Source: Fuerstiella sp.
GTDB taxonomy: Bacteria; Planctomycetota; Planctomycetia; Planctomycetales; Planctomycetaceae
Direction: 5' to 3'
DNA length: 52,982 nucleotides
NCBI GenBank assembly: GCA_022843805.1
Contig: JALHMY010000068.1
Span: forward strand, 1 to 52,982
A program made the translations under genes and the position numbers. The notes under the pieces are model-generated. The model was not told the DNA's origin. It did not search any database and worked only from the letters and a program-made list of their open reading frames with translations. Of this stretch, positions 8,164-15,024 are shown piece after piece. Numbering within the stretch: position 1 is the stretch's first letter; every line of letters starts with the position of its first letter.

Positions 8164-9633
8164 ATGAAGCACTCTTTGTCGACTTCGACCATGCCATCGG
8201 TGACATGCCTGTTTGCGGTGATGTTACTGACGCTTACCGGACTTCCATTCATTACCGGGAGTCAGGCGTGTGCGGATGAAAAAACGGCTGAGACTGCCGG
8301 CGAGAATCGCACGGTAAGTTATTATCGAAATGTGCGGCCTATTTTACAGCGACGCTGTTCGGGATGTCACTTCGCCGGAAAACGCGAAGGAAAGCTCTCC
8401 GTGGTGTCTGTTTCCGATTTGCAGGCCGGGGGAGAAAACGGCCAGGCCATCGTTGCTGGAAAGCCCGATGAAAGCCTGCTCGTGGGATATATCAGCGGCG
8501 ACAAACCTGAAATGCCGCTCAATGCCGAACCATTGAAGGCGGAAGAAGTTCTGACGATCCGAAAATGGATTGAAGAGGGTGCAGCAGACGATACTCCGGC
8601 GTCCGTCGGTACACAGATTTCAGCGGAACATCCGCCCGTTTATACAACTCCTCCGGTGGTTACATCAATGGATTACTCGCCGGACGGGAAGTGGCTGGCG
8701 GTTTCCGGATATCACGAAGTGCTGCTGCATGCGATCGATCAGGACCTGCCACCCCGCCGGTTTATTGGTCGGTCGGCTCGAATTGAGTCAATCAGTTTTT
8801 CCCCTGATGGCTCAGTACTTGCTGTTGCGGGCGGGTCGCCGTCCCTGTTTGGCGAACTTCAGTTGTGGAATGTTGCTGAAGGAAAACTGCTTCACTCCGT
8901 GACGGTATCTCACGATACTTTGTTTGGAGTTGCGTTTAATGCTGCAGGCACACTTGTGTCATTTGGAGGTGCGGACAACAGCCTTCGAGTGGCAGAAGTT
9001 TCATCAGGTAAGCTGGTGATACGGATGGATGCCCATTCAGACTGGGTCCACGGATCCACATTTTCACTGGCCAATGATCATCTTGTCAGTGTCAGCCGTG
9101 ATCGTTCCATGAAGCTGACGATCGTTGCCAACGGGCAATTCGTGGACAATATCACCAGTATCACTCCGGGCGCATTGAAGGGTGGTCTGGTGGATGTTCA
9201 GAGACATCCGTCGCGTGAGGAAGTTCTGGCAGCCGGAGCGGACGGTGAACCCCGACTTTATCGAATCTTTCGCGTTCAGGCACGAGTAATTGGTGATGAC
9301 TTTAATCTGATCCGGAGCTACAGCAAACTGCCCGGACGGATCTGCGACCTTGATTTCTCCGCAAGTGGCAATCTGTTTGTTTGTGGATCGAGCACCGCTG
9401 TCGGAGGTGCCGCGAGGATTTTCCACACGGAGGATGCCTCCAAATCAATCGAACTCACGGGAATTACATCACCCGCGTTCGCGGTGTCGTTTCGGTCAGA
9501 TGAAAAGCAGGTCGCGGTTTCGGGTTTTGATGGAATTGTCAGGTTATTCAATGCAGAAACGGGAGCCCCGGAAAAGCAGTTTCCGGCAGCACCTTTGGTA
9601 AACGTTCCTGCGGTTGCCGTCTCGGGTCAATAG
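8164..9633 (+). CDS. Planctomycete-type cytochrome c and WD40 protein
   Basis: A 489-residue exported protein. After a signal peptide (LFAVMLLTLTGLPFITGSQACA) comes a planctomycete cytochrome-c-like domain: YYRNVRPILQRRCSGCH, with the CxxCH haem site at about residues 64-68, followed by AIVAGKPDESLLVGYI and the distal IRKWIEEGA. Residues from about 160 to the end form a WD40-like beta-propeller (repeats with SPDGKWLAVSG, SPDGSVLAVAGG, SADGS-type turns). The ATG at 8164 is chosen because it opens the signal peptide; the GTG at 8092 adds 24 residues. These proteins usually sit beside DUF1549/DUF1553 proteins, as here. The biochemical role is not established. Confidence 0.88.
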   Translation: MKHSLSTSTMPSVTCLFAVMLLTLTGLPFITGSQACADEKTAETAGENRTVSYYRNVRPILQRRCSGCHFAGKREGKLSVVSVSDLQAGGENGQAIVAGKPDESLLVGYISGDKPEMPLNAEPLKAEEVLTIRKWIEEGAADDTPASVGTQISAEHPPVYTTPPVVTSMDYSPDGKWLAVSGYHEVLLHAIDQDLPPRRFIGRSARIESISFSPDGSVLAVAGGSPSLFGELQLWNVAEGKLLHSVTVSHDTLFGVAFNAAGTLVSFGGADNSLRVAEVSSGKLVIRMDAHSDWVHGSTFSLANDHLVSVSRDRSMKLTIVANGQFVDNITSITPGALKGGLVDVQRHPSREEVLAAGADGEPRLYRIFRVQARVIGDDFNLIRSYSKLPGRICDLDFSASGNLFVCGSSTAVGGAARIFHTEDASKSIELTGITSPAFAVSFRSDEKQVAVSGFDGIVRLFNAETGAPEKQFPAAPLVNVPAVAVSGQ

Positions 9634-9686
9634 TTCAATCGATTCAGGGCAGTTCAATCGATTCAGGGTAGTTCAATCGATTCAGG
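9632..9686 (+). repeat. Three tandem 19-bp repeats across the gene junction
   Basis: The unit agttcaatcgattcagggc occurs three times head to tail at 9632-9650, 9651-9669 and 9670-9686; the last copy is two bases short. The first copy overlaps the TAG stop of the cytochrome/WD40 gene. The repeats fill most of the gap before the next gene, which starts at 9707. Each unit contains the palindrome atcgat. Confidence 0.95.
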
Positions 9687-9706
9687 ACTTCGTCTTTCCG
9701 GAGTGT

Positions 9707-12208
9707 ATGACAGCCATGTCAGTAAACTGGAATCAGGTTAAATTCCTGCAGAATGTGCGTTGGGCGGCATTTTTCGTTGTGCTGTGGAGTGGATTCACTT
9801 CACCGTACAGGCACGCGAAGGCTGAAGAGCCGAGCAATGGCCCTGAAAGAACGTTTTCCCGTATTGAGGTATTTCCTCAGGCAATCACACTCTCTTCCAT
9901 CCGGGATGCCCGTCGTCTGATCGTGACCGGCTTTACGCCGGATGGTCAGCCCGTTGATGTGACTGGACGAGCGGTCCTGAAAGCTGAAGCCAGCCACTTT
10001 GCGGTTGACGTTGACGGATACGTACAGCCCGTTAGCGCGGGTGCCGGCAACGTGCTTGTCGAAGCGGTTGGCCACCAGGTTCAGGTTCCTGTGACGGTGG
10101 TATCAGCCGACGATGTACCGGTCGACTTTATTCGTGAAGTAAATCCGCTGCTGAGCAAGATCGGCTGCAATCAGGGTACCTGCCATGGTTCGCAGAGCGG
10201 CAAGAATGGATTTAAGCTGTCGCTTCGTGGCTACGATCCGGTCTACGACTACCGAGCTTTGGTCGACGACATCTCGGGACGCCGATTCAACAGATCAGAA
10301 CCAGCACAAAGTCTGATGCTGCTGAAGCCGACCCAGGGTGTTCCCCATGAAGGGGGATTCCTGTTTGATGAAGAGTCACGGCCATATGCTGTTCTTCAGA
10401 AGTGGATTGCTGAAGGTTGCCGATACGATGCAGCGGCTGCCCGGGTGACAGGAATTCAGATTTTTCCGCCAACCCCATTGCTTCAGCAGCGCGGGGATAC
10501 TCAGCAGCTGATTGTGATAGCGACATACTCCGACGGTTCAACTCGCGATGTCACAAGAGATTCTGTTTTTGATACCAGCAGCTTCGAGGTTGCCACGGTC
10601 TCAAGGCAGGGCACGATATCAGCAGTACGCCGCGGAGAAGCGGCCGCTCTGGTTCGATACGAAGGGAACTACGCGGCTGCTCCAATTGCCATCCTGGGTA
10701 ACCGGGATGGTTATCAGTGGACGCCATCACCGGAACTGAACTTTGTCGATACTCTTGTTAATGCCAAATTGCAGCGAATGAAAATTCTTCCGTCGGATGT
10801 TTGCGACGATGCTGAATTCCTGCGTCGAGTTTCTTTGGATATATCGGGCGTCACTCCCACAATTCAGGAAGTTCAGGCATTTCTGAATGACCCTCAGGAA
10901 CGAAATGCAAAACGTGCTGCGATGATCGAGCAGCTGCTGAGCGGATCGGCTTACGTCGATCACTGGACCTTAAAGTGGAGCGACCTGCTGCTTGCTCGAC
11001 GAAAGTCGATCACGGAGAAAGGTGTATGGGCGTTTCGAAACTGGATCAGAAACGCCATCGCCACGAATATGCCTTACGACCAGTTTGCATCTCAGCTTCT
11101 GACCGCCTCAGGAAGTACGTTCGAAAATCCGGCGGCCAATTACTTCCGAATCGCACGTGAACCCAAGCTGGTCATGGAAAACATGACTCAGGTTTTCCTC
11201 GGAACACGTTTTAACTGCAATCAGTGTCATGACCATCCATTCGAACGATGGACACAAAGACAGTATTACGACTTGTCCGCATATTTTGCCGATGTTGGGC
11301 GTAAACCGATTGCTGAAGGTGATGAAATCATCTTCACGAAAGCCTCAGCTGACGCGGTGATCAACCCGGACACAAACGAAGCGGCCGTACCCCAGTTTCC
11401 ATTCTCACACGCAGGCAATATCGATTCAACAGCCGGCAGGCGGATTCAGCTCGCACAGTGGCTGACGGCTAAAGAGAATGCATACTTTGCACGAAGCGCG
11501 GTTAATCGCTACTGGAGTTATTTTCTGGGCCGAGGCATCATTGATCCGGTGGACGATATCCGGGCAGGAAATCCGGCATCGAATCCTGAACTGCTGGATG
11601 CGCTCACGACAGAGTTCGTGAAAAATGGCCATGATCTGAAGCATCTGATTCGACTGATCTGCAATTCTGCCACATACCAGCGCAGTCTGGTAACCAATCA
11701 GTGGAATGATGATGATACGATCAACTTCTCCCATGCTCTGCCAAGGCGGCTGACGGCCGAACAGCTGTTTGACGCGATTATTCAGGCGACGGGAGCTCCC
11801 CGGGCATTACCAGGCGTTCCGGCAGGATTTCGTGCGGCTCAGCTTCCGGATCCACAAATCGAAGTGGCCTTCCTTGATATGTTCGGTCGACCGCCCCGTG
11901 AATCTCCCTGCGAATGCGAACGAAGCAGCGACGTCAGTCTCGGACAGACTTTGAATATGATCAACGGCCCCACGATCAGCGATGCAATCGTGCATCCACA
12001 GGGAGTGATCGCCACGTCAATCAAAGCGGGCGCCACTCCGGAACAGCTGACCGAGACGATTTACATGTCAACGCTTTGCAGAAAACCATCTGCCGAGGAA
12101 CTGGAACGCTCGGTCGCCTATATGGCAAGCGTCGGAAAGCCGGCCGAGGCAGGTGAAGACCTGATGTGGGCTCTGATTAACAGTCCTGCCTTTCTGTTCA
12201 ATCGGTGA
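9707..12208 (+). CDS. DUF1549/DUF1553 domain protein with Big-like and cytochrome-like domains
   Basis: An 833-residue exported protein. An N-terminal hydrophobic segment (residues 14-30) is followed by a bacterial Ig-like domain (about 45-130) and a cytochrome-type segment with CNQGTCHG near residue 152. A second Ig-like region comes next, then DUF1549 (from about 343, VNAKLQRMKILPSDVC, LRRVSLDISGVTPT) and a second Cys-His motif NCNQCHDHPFE near 502. DUF1553 runs from about 573 (RIQLAQWLTAKENAYFARS, NRYWSYFLGRGI, LIRLICNSATYQRS). ATG 9707 is chosen because CCGGAG precedes it. The usual DUF1501 partner is not adjacent. The stop codon lies inside the target duplication of the MITE-like element that follows. 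Confidence 0.93.
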   Translation: MTAMSVNWNQVKFLQNVRWAAFFVVLWSGFTSPYRHAKAEEPSNGPERTFSRIEVFPQAITLSSIRDARRLIVTGFTPDGQPVDVTGRAVLKAEASHFAVDVDGYVQPVSAGAGNVLVEAVGHQVQVPVTVVSADDVPVDFIREVNPLLSKIGCNQGTCHGSQSGKNGFKLSLRGYDPVYDYRALVDDISGRRFNRSEPAQSLMLLKPTQGVPHEGGFLFDEESRPYAVLQKWIAEGCRYDAAAARVTGIQIFPPTPLLQQRGDTQQLIVIATYSDGSTRDVTRDSVFDTSSFEVATVSRQGTISAVRRGEAAALVRYEGNYAAAPIAILGNRDGYQWTPSPELNFVDTLVNAKLQRMKILPSDVCDDAEFLRRVSLDISGVTPTIQEVQAFLNDPQERNAKRAAMIEQLLSGSAYVDHWTLKWSDLLLARRKSITEKGVWAFRNWIRNAIATNMPYDQFASQLLTASGSTFENPAANYFRIAREPKLVMENMTQVFLGTRFNCNQCHDHPFERWTQRQYYDLSAYFADVGRKPIAEGDEIIFTKASADAVINPDTNEAAVPQFPFSHAGNIDSTAGRRIQLAQWLTAKENAYFARSAVNRYWSYFLGRGIIDPVDDIRAGNPASNPELLDALTTEFVKNGHDLKHLIRLICNSATYQRSLVTNQWNDDDTINFSHALPRRLTAEQLFDAIIQATGAPRALPGVPAGFRAAQLPDPQIEVAFLDMFGRPPRESPCECERSSDVSLGQTLNMINGPTISDAIVHPQGVIATSIKAGATPEQLTETIYMSTLCRKPSAEELERSVAYMASVGKPAEAGEDLMWALINSPAFLFNR

Positions 12209-12627
12209 GGGGCGAATTCGCGATTTGTCGGGAATTTTTGCAAATGAATCTGATCTTTGCCAGGATCCCTGAATCGCTGACGCCGCTCCGCTCGCCTGAC
12301 GCGTCCAAAGGCGAGCGGTGTGGCGTCAGCCCACCGAGTGCGATTTCCCCTGCGATGTCCAATTCCGTTCCCGCACTGAACACCGGAACCCGAAGTGAAA
12401 TCGAGGCAACGAAAACGCAGAATCGCAGGTTGCGCGGACCTCGGAGTCATTAACCTTCGAGTCAAAAGCAACGCCACCTGCTGGCTTCGAGAAAACGCTG
12501 AAACCATCATCCGCTTCCGAGCATGGATTAAAGCGGGTCGCGCCGAAGAACTCTTCCACCAAACAACTTACGTCACCCCCGAACTTCCTGTCTGAGACCA
12601 ACAAACCGCGAATTCGCCCTCGGTGAG
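12203..12627. mobile_element. MITE-like element with 19-bp inverted repeats and 7-bp target duplication
   Basis: The element body spans 12210-12619 or 12620. Its ends are inverted repeats: gggcgaattcgcgatttgt at 12210-12228 and the reverse complement of gggcgaattcgcggtttgt at 12601-12619, 18 of 19 matching. The sequence cggtgag flanks it on both sides (12203-12209 and 12621-12627), as expected of a target-site duplication. The interior is about 410 bases and holds no transposase, so it would need an enzyme in trans. It sits exactly on the last codons of the DUF1549/DUF1553 gene: the left duplication supplies CGG TGA, so the reading frame is not changed. Overlapping ORFs inside are not considered genes. 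Confidence 0.8.
12277..12329. other. Long hairpin inside the MITE-like element
   Basis: Two 21-base arms (12277-12297 and 12309-12329) pair with only three mismatches around an 11-base loop. The arms read ctgacgccgctccgctcgcct and its near-reverse complement (written here only in part for the second: aggcgagcgg...gcgtcag). This is the strongest secondary structure in the element and may be a transposase recognition feature or an RNA hairpin. Confidence 0.7.
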
Positions 12628-12695
12628 CATCTGGCTGATTCGGGAACGATCTAACGTATCCTTCGCCAGAGAAACATGGCGTTTGCTGGAAGGGT

Positions 12696-12729
12696 GATGA
12701 ACGGGAGAAAGCCACATTCTCCCTTCATC
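12696..12729 (+). terminator. Hairpin, probable original terminator of the DUF1549/DUF1553 gene
   Basis: The stem gatgaa-c-gggagaa / ttctccc-ttcatc has a 7-base loop (agccaca). With the MITE-like element removed, this hairpin would lie about 75 bases after the stop codon at 12208. There is no long T tract, so termination is inferred from position and stability. Confidence 0.5.
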
Positions 12730-12776
12730 AATTTCTCGGATTCAAACAGGAGTTTGCTCCCGGTCCCGATGGTCAC

Positions 12777-12906
12777 ATGATCGTTGCGGTTGATAATTCG
12801 CCGACGCAGCGATACGGACGCCATGTCGAAGGTGCAGGGGTGCATCACAATCCCACGGCCGGTCTGGCCGATGGCGAATGGATGTATGGTCACAACTGGG
12901 TGACGT
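12777..12906 (+). pseudogene. Fragment of a DDE-superfamily transposase
   Basis: About 43 residues in one frame (MIVAVDNSPTQRYGRH, then GAGVHHNPTAGLADGE and YGHNWVTL) resemble the first catalytic Asp region of planctomycete DDE-superfamily endonucleases, in which a D-x-TP-x-RYG motif is followed by HHNPT and LYGH-x-WVTL. The match ends abruptly at WVTL (about 12902), where the sequence switches frame into an RHS fragment beginning YDAWNRL at 12907. There is no start, no remaining catalytic residues and no inverted repeats, so it is a dead remnant. The family call is from memory of the motif. Confidence 0.6.
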
Positions 12907-13569
12907 TACGACGCGTGGAATCGGCTGGTGAAAATCGCGTCCGGGGCGAACACGGTGTCGGAATACCAGTATGACGGAGCCAAACGGCGGGTGGTGCAGA
13001 AGTCGTACGTGTCGGGCACGCTGAACGAAACGCTGCATCTGCACTACACGGAGCCGGGCCAGTGGCAGGTGGTGGAAGAACGGGTGGGTTCTTCGACCGA
13101 CGCCAACCGTCAGTTCGTGTGGGGACGGCGTTACATCGACGACCTGATCCTCAGAGACCGCGATACTGACGGCAACGGGACGCTGGACGAACGGCTCTAC
13201 AGCCTGCAGGACGCCAAGTGGAACGTCACGGGACTCGTGCATTCCTCCGGCGTGGTGGGTACATTGACAGCAATAGAACTTGCAAAGCTTCTCGCACTTC
13301 CTGGGATCGCACTCGCCGCGTTGTACGCACTGTTGAGGTGCGAACCGATTGTAATCGACTTGCCAACAACTCCAGACCCGTCAATCCTCGACCCGCCCTG
13401 CACATGTTGTTGTATTTTTCGAGGCTATGGGTGGTGGATGTATCAAGGAGAAATGCGAACATCAGCTTGTGTCGCTCAAGGATCACCCAAGAGGCCATGT
13501 GGGTGCGACCAAACAAACGCCACTACTTGCAGGGGAATGCCCGACATTGATGTAGCTCGCCCCCGATAA
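12907..13569 (+). pseudogene. RHS repeat protein, C-terminal fragment with variable tail
   Basis: The open frame starts right after a TGA, without a proper start (GTG at 12928 is the first candidate). It reads YDAWNRLVKIASG, then EYQYDGAKRRVVQK, WQVVEERVGSS, QFVWGRRYIDDLILRDRD and LYSLQDAKWNVTGLVHSSG. These are typical YD/RHS core repeats of planctomycete RHS proteins. After GVVG (about 13259) the core stops and a tail of about 100 residues follows: a hydrophobic helix (LAKLLALPGIALAALYALL) and a Cys-rich end (CTCCC, CGCDQ). Base composition drops at the same point. RHS proteins carry polymorphic C-terminal toxin tips, but this tail is not one I recognise. Part of the core appears deleted. 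Confidence 0.75.
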
Positions 13570-13582
13570 GGATACTGGCATT

Positions 13583-14410
13583 ATGTCCACCTGCCTGGGT
13601 TTTACTGAAAGAACCTTATTAATTATGTCAATTCCGGATCAGAGCAGCGGGCCGCCGTATTCAGTTCGACGATGTTGTGATGCAAACCATGAGACCCAGC
13701 ACTTCTATTCTCAGTTATCTCTTAAGCCAGACGGCGACGCTCGTTATGAGTTTTTGAAAGATGCATCGGGTGATGAGAGCGAGACGATCGCTATTGTCGC
13801 TCTCCTGGAGATCGGGAAGTCGAACAGCCCAGGTTGGCTAAATTGCCTTTTGAGACGGGCGAGAGTGGAGCATCGAGCAACCGTTCTGGCTGCTATCTAT
13901 GGGGCTATAGGGCAACTTGGTGGGTTCATGAGGCAGGCGGATGTCCGACAACTCTTTTTAAATACTGACACCCCCTCCCGCGCGGCAGCGCTAATCGCCG
14001 TCGACAGTCTGGCGGACGAAGACGCGAAGACACTGCTATTCGAAACTCTGATGACAGATCTGGACGTCTCGCTACGAGACGAAGCAGCAATCCGACTCGC
14101 TTATAGGGGATCGGACGCAGGAAAGGAGAATCTGCTGCGTTTGCTGGAAGCAAATGTCTTTGCAACACGCATTAGGGCAGCATGCGCTCTTTGCTTCCTA
14201 AGAGACAGTCGCGGAATTGCGTTGATAAGTGACCTTCTTGGGGGAGAAGCAGCCTTGAGCAATTTAGAAAACTGTATCCTGGTCACGTGCCTTTATGATT
14301 TTCTTTCTCGAACTCAAAAGGAACTGATTATACATGTCGCCGAGCCAGAAAGTTTCGGACGAGTTGTATTGGAACATGCCCGGCAGTTTTTCGTGCCGGG
14401 CGAAAGTTAG
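13583..14410 (+). CDS. HEAT-like repeat protein, candidate immunity partner
   Basis: A 275-residue soluble protein of paired alpha-helices. Repeats of the HEAT type are visible in residues 85-235 (for example RATVLAAIYGAIGQL, SRAAALIAVDSLADED, LRDEAAIRLAYRG, TRIRAACALCFLRDS). No signal peptide or catalytic motif is seen. ATG 13583 is chosen because AAGGA lies ten bases ahead; ATG 13625 (MSIPDQ) is an alternative. It starts 13 bases after the stop of the RHS tail. In polymorphic toxin loci the gene directly after an RHS tip often encodes immunity, and HEAT-repeat immunity proteins are known; this is positional inference. It is followed by transposase debris, so the pair may have arrived with mobile DNA. 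Confidence 0.6.
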   Translation: MSTCLGFTERTLLIMSIPDQSSGPPYSVRRCCDANHETQHFYSQLSLKPDGDARYEFLKDASGDESETIAIVALLEIGKSNSPGWLNCLLRRARVEHRATVLAAIYGAIGQLGGFMRQADVRQLFLNTDTPSRAAALIAVDSLADEDAKTLLFETLMTDLDVSLRDEAAIRLAYRGSDAGKENLLRLLEANVFATRIRAACALCFLRDSRGIALISDLLGGEAALSNLENCILVTCLYDFLSRTQKELIIHVAEPESFGRVVLEHARQFFVPGES

Positions 14411-14438
14411 TAGAATCCGGATGAGGGCATAGAAAAAC

Positions 14439-14762
14439 TTGGACGGCTCGATCGTCGAGACCACCGGTGAGTGCAAAGAAGGTATGGACATTTCCTATAA
14501 CGGGGAGTGGGGATATCACCCGTTGTTGATCTCCCTGCGTCAGACAAACGAGACGCTGCGAATCTTAAATCGGTCCGGCAATCGTCCGTCGCACGAAGGC
14601 GCGGCGGCAGAATGTGACATCGTTGTGGCTGAATTGCGAGAGGCCGGTTTTCGAAACATCCTGATGTGCGGCGACACAGATTATAGTCAGACCGAACACC
14701 TGGACCGCTGGAATGCGGGCGGGCTTCAATTTCACGTAACCGTTCACGATATCAGCCGCTGA
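14439..14762 (+). pseudogene. IS1380-type transposase remnant
   Basis: A 107-residue in-frame remnant. It matches the central DDE region of IS1380-family transposases: DGSIVETTGECKEGMDISY, then YNGEWGYHPLLISL, NRSGNRPSHEGAAA and the second catalytic segment GDTDYSQTEHLDRW. The N-terminal DNA-binding part and the third acidic residue are missing. After LQF the frame leaves the family pattern (HVTVHDISR, stop). No inverted repeats were found close by. The TTG at 14439 is only the edge of the open frame. Confidence 0.8.
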
Positions 14763-15024
14763 GGAGGACTCCCCCCGCGTTTCGGCTTCTGTCAAAATGC
14801 GGCCTGCTGTGCTCGACTCAACGCCGCTGGACTTCTTAAGGAACGCGGCGTCTGACCAGTGAACTCGTCATCGTGTGATCGTGCCGTCGGATGCAAACGG
14901 GAGTAGTCCTCAGACAGATCGTACGACTGCACTTCGTCGCTGCCTTCCACGATGTACTCGCGCATGGCGAAGCTCGCAGCAGGATTTATCGCCTCTTTCG
15001 ATGCAGGAGGATTGCAAAGGGGTT
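14763..15024. other. Non-coding remnant DNA
   Basis: This 262-base region between the IS1380-type remnant and the convergent protease gene contains no ORF I can support. A short inverted pair (acgccgc... / ...gcggcgt at about 14821-14850) surrounds ctggacttcttaaggaac and could act as a terminator-like hairpin. Confidence 0.45.

Noticed and set aside
12118..12715. Several open frames on both strands inside the MITE-like element, up to 130 residues
   Set aside because: They overlap each other, run through the inverted repeats and show no domain. The region is better explained as a non-coding mobile element.
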